From Rhipidocladum racemiflorum (Eukaryota; Streptophyta; Magnoliopsida; Poales; Poaceae), in assembly GCA_036346355.1 (NCBI GenBank), contig CM070583.1, forward strand, positions 8,122,001 through 8,186,000: DNA of 64,000 bases, in the 5' to 3' direction. The notes under the pieces are model-generated. The model ran no database searches and was not told the DNA's origin. It worked only from the letters and a program-made list of their open reading frames with translations. Positions 11,376 through 23,232 of the stretch are shown one piece after another (the first letter of the stretch is position 1; each line of letters opens with the position of its first letter). The position numbers and the translations under genes are program-made.

Positions 11376-14300
11376 TTGTGAGGGCTCCGGTCTTAGATTA
11401 GCGATAAAGACTCTTACTGTTGCATCGGTCTGGATAATGATGCAACCCGAAAGAAATCCAATCGCTTATCTGAAACCGTACTCGGATTGAGATCAACCAA
11501 TCGGCGCAACACTCGTGCTCTTGCCAACCGGTTGGAATCAATCCAAGCTTCCCGCATATGTGTTCAGTGCTAGTTCCCAAGATCAACGCCTAGCACGTTT
11601 GCACATCGAGCTGATACATCACACATACAAATATGTAAATGACAGAAAGGTAGTCTAGAAACTATTACATCTACTCAAAAATACACAAAGAGTAAAGAGC
11701 GTGAAAATAATCTTAAGTCCAAAAGAGGGATAGCGGTGTGCCAACCATAATCCATAGGCAACCGATCGGGAAAAACCAGTTCATCCAACCAAGAAATCGC
11801 TTGACCCGGTCGAAGTAAGCGCCGCCAGGAGCATCGTCATTACCTTCCTCTAAGCATTTTTAAGTAGAGCAAACGGTGAGTACACGTATGTACTCGCAAG
11901 ACTTTAGTGTATGAAAGAAATATTATACATGCAAGGCTATTCAATGAATGAAAGCTTCTACTCTAGGTTTGAATTTCAGCATAAAGCAACTTTTATTTGT
12001 AAGCATGCAATTGTTAAACATCGATAACATTTGAAATGAGCATTTGATAAAAGCTATAAGTAGCATATAAGTATTTGAACAATCATTCATGACCCTCCAT
12101 GGCCATAAACAATATCCGTAACATAACCAGCCCACCATAACTTACACCAACACAATAACACCATTTTCCAAGTCATTTTGCAAAACCAAAACCAAAACAC
12201 TATACTTGACATTATGTTTCCAAGCCGCTCATGACCGTGAGCACGGCTAATTGATTAGATTTAAATCTCTGCAGAGAGTGTACACTTTACCCACATGACA
12301 TATTCTAGCAATCATGTCAACCATGACACGCGATACACAGGTATCCGTTTTGCTAGACTATGACGAAACTTTTCAACTAGCTAAAGCCTAACCTTGCACT
12401 AGCCCAAGTATGACCTGTCCTTGCTATGGCGGCAGAATTTCAACAGTTATGATGGTCCCGCTAGCCATCGCCCTCGTTCTCCCCATAGCAAGGCATACTC
12501 GTTGTATCGGGTCACTTACTCCCAACACCTCGGTGAAGGGAGCGCCCTCGAACGACACCACTCACTTGGTTCGTCCTACTCTTCTGCCTACCGACGTGTA
12601 AGATTAAAATTTCATCTAGCTTACTAAGTTAAGGCCATCCCATACTAGCACATGTGGTTGCACCAATTAACTCAGTTGACAGTATCAAGTTCGGTCCTTA
12701 GGTTGACTCAGGCGAGTACTACCCCCAATCTACGTGCAATGACCAATTTCCATACAACACCAATCCATTTCCTTGTACCGTACAAGTGGCCACCTGTACG
12801 GTGCAAGACATCCCATTGCACTTTCAGATATACATAACTCGCCCGTGTCTAAAACATACTTTTATTTCCATTTTTAACCACATACCAGTATCCTTTACTG
12901 CCATTTTTAACATTTGCAAAATTTCATAAAGATTCAAGCCTAACATTCTATCCATAACTAAAGCATGGCTAAGCATAGTATTATGTATCGATAGTAACCA
13001 TCTTTCATTTCATAGCATGAATAATCCCTAGCCTAGGTTTTAGCAAGTTTTCATGGCAATGTAATTAAGGTAAACCCACAAGATAGGAATATAACTACCA
13101 TGACCCATAATATAGCAACTTTACCGAAATTAAACGCATGCATAATAGATTGATTGAAACAAATTAGACTTTGTAAAGTATGGGATCAACATGTTCAAAG
13201 GATGGTGCTTGCCTGTTTGCTCTTCTTCGGGATCGTTTTCGGGAAGGTAGTCGGGGTCGTTAGCAACGGACTCTGACACGTCGTCAGTTACGCGCACGAA
13301 TGATAAAACCCACAACAAAAGCAAATAACCATGAATCAAAATGGGGCAAAAGGAAATCAGAAGCAAATAACAACTTAAAACTCGACAAAAGAACAAGTAG
13401 TTACAAGAAGAATTCAATCAAATGCTAGCATGCTAGTTCCACACACAGCAGGTTAATTACATGTATTTCAGTGTTTAAACAATCGAACTCAGGAAGCTAA
13501 GATTGTTTGGATTAAAAGAAATCCAAGACTAGCCACTTAAGGAATGCACTAGTTAATCATACAACTTAGACCTTTTGCTCTAATAGGATTCAGATGCAAA
13601 GCAAGTTATTAATTAAATGTTTTTCCACAACATGGTAGTACACATAATGTAGAGTGATTTGGAGCTATTCTTCCTAATTTTTGCATTTAGACGAGTAGTT
13701 CTAAGGAAGACTGAAAAGGCCTAAAAGATCACAATTGCACATGTATAAAGTTATAACTTACATGTTTAAATTGAGATAGCAACATGGTAAACTTGTCTAA
13801 CCAACATTAAGAGTTATTAGGGAATGCATATGGAGGTAACTTAGGGTTGGTTTTATTACATCTTAATCTATTTGCAAGGTTAAAGCTTACTTGAGCATGA
13901 AAGACCTACAATTCCAATTCCTCCTAACAAGCATCAATATGAAATCGAGTTCTTGAGCATGTGGAAATAGTGAGCAACCCTAAGTAGAGTCATACAACAG
14001 CATGATCACTTTATACTAATGTCCTAGTAACAAGTTTAGGTGCATTTGAATTAAAAGCTAGCTAGTTAATAACATTTCAACATTTCTAAGCATGAAACAC
14101 AACAATACTGAGGGCATCGATCACATATGAGTTATTCAGTCAGGTATGCCAAATTTACAAGCTCCAAATCAACGTTACACCAGTTATGTATATAGAGAAA
14201 ATGTATAACACCAGTTACACCACCATGGTCACTGACTAGGCACGCTGAGATTTAGATATATCAAGCTTTTAGCAGAATGGGAGTGAAAACACTACTCCAC

Positions 14301-14880
14301 GAATAAATTAAAGAACTGCATGAGCATCGCAAGTATTGCGGCTGAGCAGTCAGGAGTCGGGACAAACTAATGCGAGTGTAGTCACATTTCAGTATTGATT
14401 TGAAATCATGCAACACAATCAACAGCTAGTACTCCAACAATATTCAAGCTTAGATCTTCCACCGCCGCAAAATCATAAAATTTTGAAGGTATGTGTAAGC
14501 GCAAACACCAAAGGATAAGGAAGGTTCTAGATAACATGGTTATCTGAACATGTTACTAATCATGGGTTCGTTCCAAACAAACTGCGGCCGACGAGAACAT
14601 ACCTTCTGGACTGGTCGCAGTACTTGGAGGCGTAGAAGAGCTGCGGCCGATGCCCGACGGGAGCTGTGGGTGGCAGCGGCGGATGAGATACGGCGGGAGA
14701 TGGCGTCTGTGGATGGTGGCGGGGTGCCGGGGTCTGGGTGCGGCGCCCGGCGGGACTGGAGTCGGGACTCGGGACAATGGAGATGGTCAGATGGCGGCTG
14801 TGGCCTGTCACGGTGGTCGATTGGGAATAGGGAGAAGGGTTTAGGGTTTTTTCTTCTTTCCCTAATGCCAACTAGACCGT
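11376..14880 (-). mobile_element. LTR-like flank (5' LTR side) of the Ty3/gypsy element
   Basis: The region starts next to the primer-binding site. It contains words I associate with grass gypsy LTRs, such as the CTCTGCAGAG...GTACACTTTACCCACATGACA stretch at 12265-12300. A GC-rich leader-like block lies at 14550-14880, with ORFs in several frames. The TGTAACACCC start expected for the 5' LTR of the same element was not found up to 16000. This flank does not visibly repeat the other flank (4723-7858). No host gene was recognised; 13420-14540 is AT-rich and featureless. Confidence 0.45.
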
Positions 14881-15029
14881 AAGCACGGCGCACGCCGCGC
14901 GCCTAAACGAAAAATGACTTTGCGTTTTTTGGATGAAAAAATAGACTTAGATGTATCTTCAAAATTTTTGGAAGCTCGAGAAACCGTAGAGACCGAGCCG
15001 CGTGCGTGAATGAAAAACGAATTTACATT

Positions 15030-15667
15030 TTTTTTAGGGGGAAATGGGCCAAGAAAACATTTTTCTGGGCTCCGGAGAAAAAACAGACCACGAAAATATT
15101 TTTTTCGGCAAAAACGGAGGAAAGACGAATGAAAAACGGGCTTGTGTTTTTTTAAGAAAAAATGGACCACGAAAACACAAAAGCGGCGCACGTACGGAAA
15201 CAGATTTGTGTTTTTTTAGGGAAAATGCACAACGGAAACATTTTCCCCGAGATCCGAAGAAAAAACGGACTACGAAAACATTTTTTTGGCAAAAACGGGG
15301 AAAGGATGAACGAAAAACGAATTTCTATTTTTCTGGGAAAAAATGGACCACGGAAACGTTTTTCCGGGGGTTTGGAGAAAAAACGGACAACGAAAACATT
15401 TTTTCCAACAGAAACGACAAATGAAAAACGAATTTGCATTTTTTTCTGAGGAAGAACGATCAACGAAAACTTTTCCCCATGCTCCGGAGAAAAAACGGAC
15501 AACAAAAACTTTTTTTCCAACAAAAACGGAGAAACGACGGACGAAGAACGAGTTTCCATTTTTTTTGAGAAAAAAACGGCCAACGATAACATTTTTCCCA
15601 TGCTCCGGAGAAAAAATGGACCATAAAAACATTTTTTCCGGGCAAAATGGAGAAAGGACCTGAACGT
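15030..15667. repeat. Minisatellite: about six diverged ~110-120 bp units
   Basis: Units share the order TTTTTTT-A/C-GGG, AAAATGGACCACGAAAACA, TTTTTCC-GG-CTCCGGAG, AAAAAACGGAC-ACGAAAACAT, GGCAAAAACGGAGAAA, GAACGAAAAACGAATTT. Starts are near 15030, 15148 (short unit), 15211, 15330, 15440 and 15560. Both strands are open in several frames over most of the array (Lys/Arg/Asn-rich one way, Phe/Ser-rich the other). That follows from the repeated composition and is not evidence of coding. The array continues the LTR-like flank. Confidence 0.8.
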
Positions 15668-16007
15668 AAAGTGCGGGGACCTATTTGTTATATTTTTGGA
15701 TCTGTTCGCTATTTTGAAAAATTAGAAAAGGACTTGTTCGCGATTCGTATTTAAGGGCAGGCTCTTTCCGTAAAACGTCGAACAGGGGACCTAAAAACGA
15801 ACCTGAAAAAAAAAAATTCCTCCCGCAGAAAATCGCAAAGGACCTATCCGTAAATTCGCAGGGACCTATAGGTAATTCGGAGTAACGAGAGGGCAATTTC
15901 GCAAAAACTCCAATGGACACGTGGCTGAGTTCTCTGGCGAGCTTTGCTCCGGAGTTTAATACCGGTAGGATGGGCCGGGCAAGCTGCAACTGTTGGGATT
16001 GAGCCAT
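15668..16007. other. Repeat-derived sequence, no gene
   Basis: The stretch has recurring GGACCTA and TCCGTAAA words and an A-run. It resembles gypsy U3-type sequence. No ORF of interest is seen. Confidence 0.3.
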
Positions 16008-16243
16008 ATTCGGGTATCCGATTTTTAGAATACTCCGGGTACCCGTATCCGACCGGATAATTCGGGTATTTACCGGGTATCTGCTGTCCCGTATTCGACT
16101 CGTATCCGAAACAAAATTATCCGGGTAATTACCCGTATCCGACCCGACAAAAAAATACCCGTATTTGTATCCGAATTTTCGAGTAAAATTTCGTCGGATC
16201 TGGATACGGGTCGGGTATTTACCCAACCCATTTTCACACCTAG
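16008..16243 (-). mobile_element. Terminal fragment of a hAT-like element
   Basis: The sequence has dense CGGGTA/TACCCG subterminal motifs on both strands. It ends at 16243 with ACCCATTTTCACACCTAG, which on the minus strand is CTAGGTGTGAAAATGGGT, a common hAT terminal type. The opposite end and a target duplication were not found, so it is probably truncated. Confidence 0.5.
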
Positions 16244-16794
16244 CGAGCACCACACATCAGGATAGAGTCTGGGTTCGAGGGGTTTTCATCCTGATTGCTT
16301 CCTCGGTGTCAATAGGTCAAACTCCCGATGGCAAAAATCTATCAGGCAAGGCAAGGCTGGGATCGAACAATGTAAAGACATTATCACGATCTCTTAGTGG
16401 CACATCAAAGAAACTGTGTTATGACTGACATTAAAAGATGATCATGTCTTGTGGTTAAACTAGTACAGCATCTATAGAGTGTAAAATATATTCGAATAGC
16501 TTAGTTGTGTCGCTAAGACTAGTCACATGTTTTTAAAACTTTGTTGGAAAAGGAAGGTATCCGCATTTGCATGTTGGTCCCAGGTAGGTGAATATGCATA
16601 TATTACTTGTAACATTTTGTGTATATATATTAAATTGTCAACTGCTTTTACATCTCCCTATTGCTATTTATTAGACTCCTATTACTCCATTCGGTTTCAT
16701 ATTTCCTACCATTTTAGACATAATCTCACATACCAAGAAGTGATTAATAGTGTTAGTTTTCTATTAAATAGTATTGAAATAGTGTGATCTCAAT

Positions 16795-17010
16795 TATCAA
16801 AACAAGGACACAAGGTAGGATAGACATCTCTCTTGACATAGCCTTGCATACTATACAACTTTGTTTAAAAGTCTTGCAGAGTACGATTTTGTACTCACCG
16901 TTGCTTGTTGAACATTACTAGAGCACGAGGAAGGAGACTCTCCGAACGGTTATTTTCTTCACAATGAGTTTTGGTGAGGATGACATCGGTTACTGAGATT
17001 TAATCCCAAT
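16795..17010 (+). mobile_element. Solo LTR fragment related to the chromodomain gypsy family
   Basis: TAGCCTTGCATACTAT..., AGTCTTGCAGAGTACG and GTACTCACCGTTGCTTG recur in inverted orientation near 11830-11945 inside the LTR-like flank. The match is by eye and limited to this segment. The surroundings (16244-16794 and 17011-17555) show no recognisable gene. Confidence 0.4.
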
Positions 17011-17554
17011 CAAGTGCTTGTTGTGGGCTAAGGCATGCTTGCTAGAATTTTTATGTCATTTACCGTTTTTTTTTTGCTGCTATTTAATTATCATGCGAAC
17101 TATTTGGCCCGTCGATCTTTTTGTTAAAAGCTTAGCTGTATGAGTCTATGTTCGCATGTTTATTACTATTATGCTACTTTGATATTTGTGAGTATATGGA
17201 TGTGGTATGACAATGATAATTATATGTGCTAGCCATCGATGATAAGAATAGTGGGAAATACACTTAAAGGTCAGAATTGCAGATTATGGATCCCAACAGC
17301 GAGGAATCTCATCAAGAACACTCAGGGTGCGCCTATGTCCAACATGCTGAAACACATGTTAGCTCCAAAGTCGATAGTACCAAAGCATCTGAACGATAGG
17401 CATATCGATGGATATACCGATGGAGCTTTGCCAGGTACATCAAACAATACATCACCTATATAAGCACAACCCTGATGTAAATAACCCCGATCCACCTGAC
17501 AATCCCTCCTTGTTGTGCAGGTGGTCAAATGACCAAAACTTTTGGCTCATGAAG

Positions 17555-18095
17555 CCTAGTAATAGTACCGCGTTTGCAAGATCGTTTCAGAAGAGCAAAT
17601 TAACAACATATGCAAGAACTACAACTAGAAGGCAGCCTGAGGTTTAAGCAAAATGAGTAGTACTAACACCCAAAATGTTCCATTGTTGCACCATGCAGAC
17701 GAAACTGCTTACAGAAAGAAAGAACATCACATGGTAATAGTGGAGCTAATTTCCATACACCCGCGAACTGTCATGGTAACCATGCAGTGCTGATGTGCAT
17801 CAAAAATGACGTTTGCTGATCATTCAACAACAATCATTCAAGGGACCGTCGATAAATTTAATACTCAAGGTGACCTTAGGCAAAGTAAATTAAGATGACA
17901 CTCTAATTCATCAGGGTCCATAGGTTGAGACCGTAGAGTCAGGTTCTTAACTCTGGCACATTTGGCTCGTAGCTCCTCATCCATTTCGTAATCGTAACAG
18001 CAACTGATGCTAAGAGATTCCAGTTGAGGGCAATTGTCCAGGATAGCCGTCAGTCCTGCGTTAGTGAGCCTATACCCCGACAGTTCAAAGGAGTG
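17555..18095 (-). pseudogene. Truncated duplicate of the 3' end of the SKIP19-like F-box gene
   Basis: From 17890 to 18095 the sequence closely matches the last coding exon of the intact F-box/LRR gene (19915-20040). The shared stretch carries the leucine-rich segment that reads LTNAGLTAILDNCPQLESLN on the minus strand. The adjoining 17555-17880 matches its 3' flank (19680-19860). Frameshifts and loss of everything upstream make it a pseudogene. It ends abruptly at the LINE insertion near 18096. Confidence 0.8.
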
Positions 18096-18416
18096 TATAG
18101 CAGGAAACTCTTAGATGTCATCATCTTGTATGGGTTCTGGAACCTTTGGAAGGAGAGAAACGCTAGAATTTTTAGTGGGATTCGATCCACGGTGCTTCAA
18201 GTAGTCACCAAGGCTGTCGAGGATAAAAACCTAGCAACGACCGCGCATCTTCTTTCGGTTTGAGGGGTTTCCCCTAGTGGTCTTTAGGTTTGGCTTTTAG
18301 GTCTGTCGGTTTGTTTTTGTTTTATGTTAGTGGTTGCTTTTGGGATGTCGCCAGTGTACTCTTTTTTTTCCTCTTAATGCATCGGCAGAGCTCCTGCCTT
18401 CTTTCAAAAAAAAAAA
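18096..18416 (+). mobile_element. 5'-truncated LINE (L1-like) 3' end with poly(A)
   Basis: The ORF tail LLDVIILYGFWNLWKERNAR and the following VVTKAVEDKNLATTAHLLSV match the C-terminal end of plant L1-type ORF2 proteins. A ~150-bp 3' untranslated region follows, ending in CGGCAGAGCTCCTGCC, a short T-rich part and a terminal A11 run. The left end joins an F-box gene fragment directly, as expected for a truncated target-primed insertion. I could not identify the target-site duplication with certainty. Confidence 0.75.
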
Positions 18417-18867
18417 GTAGTTCTCTTGTGCAAATGATTTCCACAAAGTGCTTCTTATCTTTCCTTTGTTGTTCGATGTGACCCAGATGCAGCCTACAAC
18501 CAGTTCTTCTACCTCCTCGCCTTCGCCAACTGCTCCTCGACCCCAGCCTAGTCACTGAGTTCCGGCGGAGCAGGGGTCGCCGGGAAGCAAGGAAGAGAGG
18601 AGCTGGAGGAAGAAGGGGGACAAAATCCCTCAGTTGCAAATCCTCAAGAAATATACGAACGCAATGACATATGACCAATTACAACAAGAATAGTGACATT
18701 TTACAGAGTGCCAAACTAAGCAGTGACATATGATCAATTTTCTCCTACTATATTATACGGTGTGAAAGAGTGTGGGAGTTCAATAGTTCAAATACTGTCG
18801 GCTGGCACGGAAGCCCCCCCACGTACATCACCCGTTACACGTACGCTTGCCGATTGGCAGCCAAAGC
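18417..18867. other. No gene recognised
   Basis: Moderately GC-rich sequence at 18484-18600 reads DAAYNQFFYLLAFANCSSTP-like on the plus strand before a stop. I do not recognise a family, and it may be a decayed exon. Confidence 0.25.
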
Positions 18868-18933
18868 CAAACGCTGATGATGCAAGAACCTCGCCGGTAC
18901 CAAACGCTGATGATGCAAGAACCTCGCCGGTAA
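18868..18933. repeat. 33-bp perfect tandem duplication
   Basis: The unit starting CAAACGCTGATGATGCAAG occurs at 18868 and 18901 with identical sequence over nearly the whole period. Confidence 0.8.
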
Positions 18934-19129
18934 GATGAACTAACCAAAGATCAAATGATCAAATTAAGAGAGGTGCTTCTATGCTCTTTTTTTAAGTTGC
19001 ACAATCAGTAAAGCATAAATGAAAGGTAGATGCTGATTACTTACCTCTTCGTTTGCTTTAAGATTCGTGCAATTTCTATTAGAAGAAAAAGTATAGGAGC
19101 ACTGCTCTCAAATTAATTATACATATACC

Positions 19130-19770
19130 ATATACTAGAGCAAGAACAACCTGTCTTTGGCAGCCTTGGATATTCTTGGAGAAACATAAATAGACATTAG
19201 AAAGTACATTAGCAACCCATATATGACTAGTAACAGTACCGTTTGCATACTAGTTATCCTGAGCGCTGATTTTGAAAACTTGCTGCAGTCATTATTCATT
19301 GCGCTACAAATATTGTTACTACCTACACTTACTCCGAACATATGCCAGTCTGAACATACCAAGCAAACAACATATTTTAGCAGGATCTTAATTCATAAAA
19401 GGTTGCACACATATATTTAGAGCAAGAACAACCTGTACGACAGTAATGCATGGATGTTCTTGGAGAAACATAAAATAGACATTAATTAGGAAGTTCATTA
19501 ACAACGCATAGATGACAACTGATTCTAGTAATTGTACCGTTTGCAAGATCGTTTCAGAAGAGCAACTTAACAACATATATAAGAGCTAGAATTGGAAGGC
19601 AGCCATGGATGTTCTTGGAGAAACATAAATGGACATTAGAAAGTACATTAACAACCCATGGATGTCAACATTGCAAACTGATTCTAGTAATAGTACCGTT
19701 TGCAAGATAGTTTCAGAAGAGCAAATTAACAACATATATAAGAACTAGAACTAGAAGGCAGAGCCTGAGC
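19130..19770. repeat. Triplicated 3'-flank segment of the F-box gene
   Basis: Three successive copies share GTTCTTGGAGAAACATAAAT, GACATTA, AGTACATTA-CAACCCAT and AGTAATTGTACCGTTTGCAAG-type words. They begin near 19160, 19450 and 19610. A fourth related copy sits beside the F-box pseudogene at 17555-17640. These are tandem duplications of non-coding sequence downstream of the F-box gene. Confidence 0.7.
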
Positions 19771-19804
19771 TTTAAGCAAAATGTGAACCATGTGCTGATG
19801 TGCA

Positions 19805-21314
19805 TTAAAGATGACCTATCCTGACCATTCCATAACGGTCATTCAAGGGAAAATATATTCCATCAGAGTCCAAAGGCAGAGTCAGGTTCTTAACTCTAGC
19901 ACATTTGGCTACTAGCTCCTCATCCATTTCGCAATCGTGACAGAGACGGATGTTAAGAGATTCCAGTTGAGGGCAATTGTCAAGGATAGCCGTCAGTCCT
20001 GCGTTAGTGAGCCTATACCCGCACAGTTCAATGGAGTGTAGCTCGGTCATTATTGGAATTGCAAGCGTTTCTCCATCATGACTCTCCCAGCTGTCCTCGT
20101 AATCATAGTGTATATTCGGAAAACTGCTCAGTCTAAATTTCTTGAGATGGGGACAAGCTTGGCAAACAGATTCAAACAACTTCTCCCATACACACTCATA
20201 TTCTGATCGCCACGTTGAATACTCCATTTCAAGATCAAGATCTTCAAGGAGAGAAAGCGTGCTGATCGCTTTAATGAATAGTCCATCGGATGCATCGACG
20301 AAGATGAGACGGAGCCTTTTCAAAGAGGGTGCTCTGCAGAAATGCCTTCAAATACATTAGAATACATACTTGATAGTGGTAAACAGGTAATAGCATCATA
20401 AGCTGTGTTGAACTAAAAACTTGAATAAGATCAAATGTACAAGTTTTCCACAATCTCACAGATGCTGCCAAAAAAAAGGACCCCACATGTCCATAGTTGC
20501 AAATGTACTACTGTCTGTAGTCACAAAAACATATTGACATAGTCCTTAACTTAAAATTTAACTTTGACCGTTAACTTTTATTGTAATATATTTATAAAAC
20601 CTAATAAAAGTATAATATTATTAAAATACTCTTTAAGACGAAATTACATATAATGCTGATGCATTTAATCTAAGTATTAAAAAGATATGGATAGCTAAAG
20701 TTTTAAAAATTTGATGTACTGCCCCGAGGTAACAGATTTGCAGGAGTGAATGTGAAAATGCTGTTTGTGCTTGAAAATTTTGCTCCGCCCCCGATCAATA
20801 CCACTACCGATCAACAATAGATCAATACCACTATCTGACATCAACAATAGATCAATACCACTACCGATCAAGAATAGATCAATACCACTATCTGACATCA
20901 ACAATAGATCAATACCACTACCGATCTAAACAGGCATCAATGATAGTGTGATACCAGTACCACAAAAGTGGACGGATGGAAATACCTTTCGACCAAATAG
21001 AGAAGCAAGTCTCGATCGGCGGGGCCCCAGAAGGCCTCGCACTGGCCGGCGCTGCGGTCCACGGCAGCGCGCGCCATCGCCAGAAGGCCCACGGACCTTC
21101 CCAGGTCGAGGCAGCGCCACAGCGCGGGCTCGTCTACCGCGGCGCGCCGCCACGACGTGCACGCGTGCTCCGCGCCCCGCATGATCTCGCGTGGCCCCAG
21201 CTTGAGGAAGATTGAGAACAAGATGTCGCGCGGCAGCGCCGCCCAGTCCCTCGCCGGCGGGGCAGCGGACTCCGCAGGGGGAGGCTTCTTGCGACGGCGG
21301 CGGGAGGAGGGCAT
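19805..21314 (-). CDS. F-box/LRR protein, SKIP19-like (two coding exons, intact)
   Basis: Exon 1 is 21314-20986 and exon 2 is 20333-19805, joined by a GT-AG intron (donor GAAAG|GTATTT, acceptor CTGCAG|A). The split Arg codon is restored in phase, giving 285 residues. Residues 1-22 are basic and Pro-rich. The F-box follows (DWAALPRDILFSIFLKLGP, then a Cys/Ser-Trp-Arg-Ala motif). Downstream are VDRSAGQCEAFWG and leucine-rich segments (LLEDLDLEMEY, LRLSSFPN-like, LESLNIRLC). The overall order and length agree with plant F-box SKIP19-like proteins (about 300 residues). Such proteins are substrate receptors of SCF ubiquitin ligases; the target is unknown. The start codon is the first ATG and the frame is open throughout. 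A minisatellite lies in the intron. Truncated duplicates lie downstream (17555-18095). Confidence 0.88.
20798..20930. repeat. Intronic minisatellite in the F-box gene
   Basis: ATAGATCAATACCACTA is repeated four or five times, alternately followed by TCTGACATCAACA and CCGATCAA. This gives ~33-bp half units in a ~66-bp higher-order period. The array ends about 55 bp from the splice donor. Confidence 0.8.
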
Positions 21315-21339
21315 GGCTGGGGCGAGGAAGTTTGGGGAG

Positions 21340-22805
21340 CCGAAAACGACAATGAAACTGCGATGGATTTTTTTTTTAAATAAACAATTTTTAATCGGAA
21401 AATATATCCAAAATAAAAAATTTACAAAACTAGCCTCAGTCGCGCCATGTGGACGCGAGTGGGCACCGTCGCGCCACGTGGCAGCGACTGGCAGGTTATC
21501 CTCTCCTAGCGGCAGGTTATCCTCTCTTTTTTTTCAGATTTTGTTTGCATTTTGTCTTTACTTTTTACTAATTCACCTAAATGATTTTCTTTTAGAGAAA
21601 AAAATCCAAAAGAATATGAAAAACCAAAAATTCAAAATTAAGCATATTCTAATATTTATAATTGGCTCGTTATCCTCTCCTAGTGGCAGGCCCGATCAGG
21701 ATTCCGTCAAATTCGAACTAGAAATTTGGACCAAAGTTTCCAAGCTCACCCTCCCTCCCCATGTTCTCCCTCATCTCGTCTCCAACCATCTGTTGCGAAA
21801 AGCAGTCGACTCGACCGATTAGTCGGCCGATTAATCAATGACAGATTAATCAGCCATCCATTTTTCCAGTTTAATCGCCAAAAGAGCTTATTTTTATTCA
21901 CTAAGTGAGATAAATTAGTTTATAATATTGTGTCATAGTATTATGAGTATGCACCTTTTGGATGAAGTATAAACAATAAAATGCAAAACATGTTTTGTAG
22001 AGTAATAATTTATGATAACTTTGGATAATTAAAATATTTCTAATTAATTCTAAATATAAATAAATATATTAATAAGAACACATAATCGTTCATTAAATTC
22101 TTATTAACCGGTCATATTTCAATTAATCGTTTAGTGATACCAAATCGGTCCGTCTGGGGTACAAGGTTCAAAATCTCAACGAAATTTTGGAAATCTCAGT
22201 CGAAAATTCAGATTTTAGCTCGGGACGAGATCCTAAATCCCGGTCGGATAAAAAAACTAGAAAAAAATTCAAATTGTTACAGTAACTTAAAAATTCAGCA
22301 AAATTTTGATTTTATGGACGAATTTTGACCAGATGTGCACCCTGAACAAAATTGCTACATGTGTACGCCCTTGCCGACGAGCAGAACCATTTGGCAATGA
22401 CTTGTTCATAGCGAGTTCGTGTAGATATATAAGCACTTGATAGCCGTGGAAGATGCCACCAAGAACAAATTTGCGTAACCATGTTTACTTTGTATGTATA
22501 GGTTGCCTGCTCAAACCTAGTAGGATGGATGGATGTGAATGTGATAGGTTGGCCTTTACCTTGCCGGGCAAGGCAGTTTTTGGAGCTAGACGCATCTGGA
22601 GCCAAGCAATTTCACTGTCACGTTATTTCAGGCTCGGAGAGGGTACTATTTTTCTTTTATTACCAGGAGGACTAGCACATGTAGTGACACGTACACTACA
22701 TATGTAATACGGATTCCGCCGACGAAAATAATACGGATTCCTGTAGTGACACGTATACATATTGCTATGCACATATACACACATGCGAGTACCTCTCTAA
22801 ACATA
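21340..22805. other. Intergenic, repeat-rich; no gene
   Basis: It holds a GCGCCACGTGGC-type repeat at 21440-21700 (GTTATCCTCTCCTAG occurs three times). At 21800-22130 there is a CGATTAATC-rich stretch typical of hAT subterminal sequence. A block of AAATCTC-AAATTTTGG words lies at 22160-22325 and recurs at 35560-35720 and 57480-57690. ORFs here have no recognisable content. Confidence 0.4.
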
Positions 22806-22834
22806 CACTACTACAGAATGACACATTACTATCG
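22806..22834 (+). repeat. Left terminal inverted repeat of the CACTA element
   Basis: It is 29 bp beginning CACTACTACAGAATG, and pairs with 34491-34519 with one mismatch at position 16. Confidence 0.95.
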
Positions 22835-22835
22835 C

Positions 22836-23232
22836 TTCATCTGTGTCGGTTCTAAACTTTTGAGTAAAAAACCGATTGTGATAAGTATATTCCATTTGGA
22901 AATCTTGGTAACAGGTTATCACAATCGGTTCTGAGAGGGAACCGATTGTGATACGATAATAATCCCAATCGGTTCTAGATAAGAACCGATTGTGATAATC
23001 ATTGTTTTATCACAATCGGTTTTTATATAGAACCGATTGTAATGAGTAGGTATTATCACAATCGGTTTGAGGAAGAAACCGATTGTGATGAGCATTGAGG
23101 TTATCACAATCGATTCTTTTCCAACCGATTGCAATGAGATGGTATTATCATAATCGGTTTTGGGAAGAAACCGATTGTGATGAGCACAGGGTTATCACAA
23201 TCATTTCTTTTCCAGAACCGATTGTGAGATCC
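22836..23232. repeat. Left subterminal repeat array
   Basis: About nine ~45-bp units each combine ATCACAATCGGTT with a following AACCGATTGTGAT (near 22867, 22940, 22984, 23029, 23075, 23124, 23168 and 23216). They form alternating inverted words that are the probable binding sites of the element's own TNPA-like protein. Confidence 0.9.

Noticed and set aside
15044..15663. Overlapping ORFs of 95-149 residues on both strands
   Set aside because: They follow from the periodic minisatellite; the products are low-complexity (Lys/Arg/Asn or Phe/Ser) and repeat every ~38 residues.
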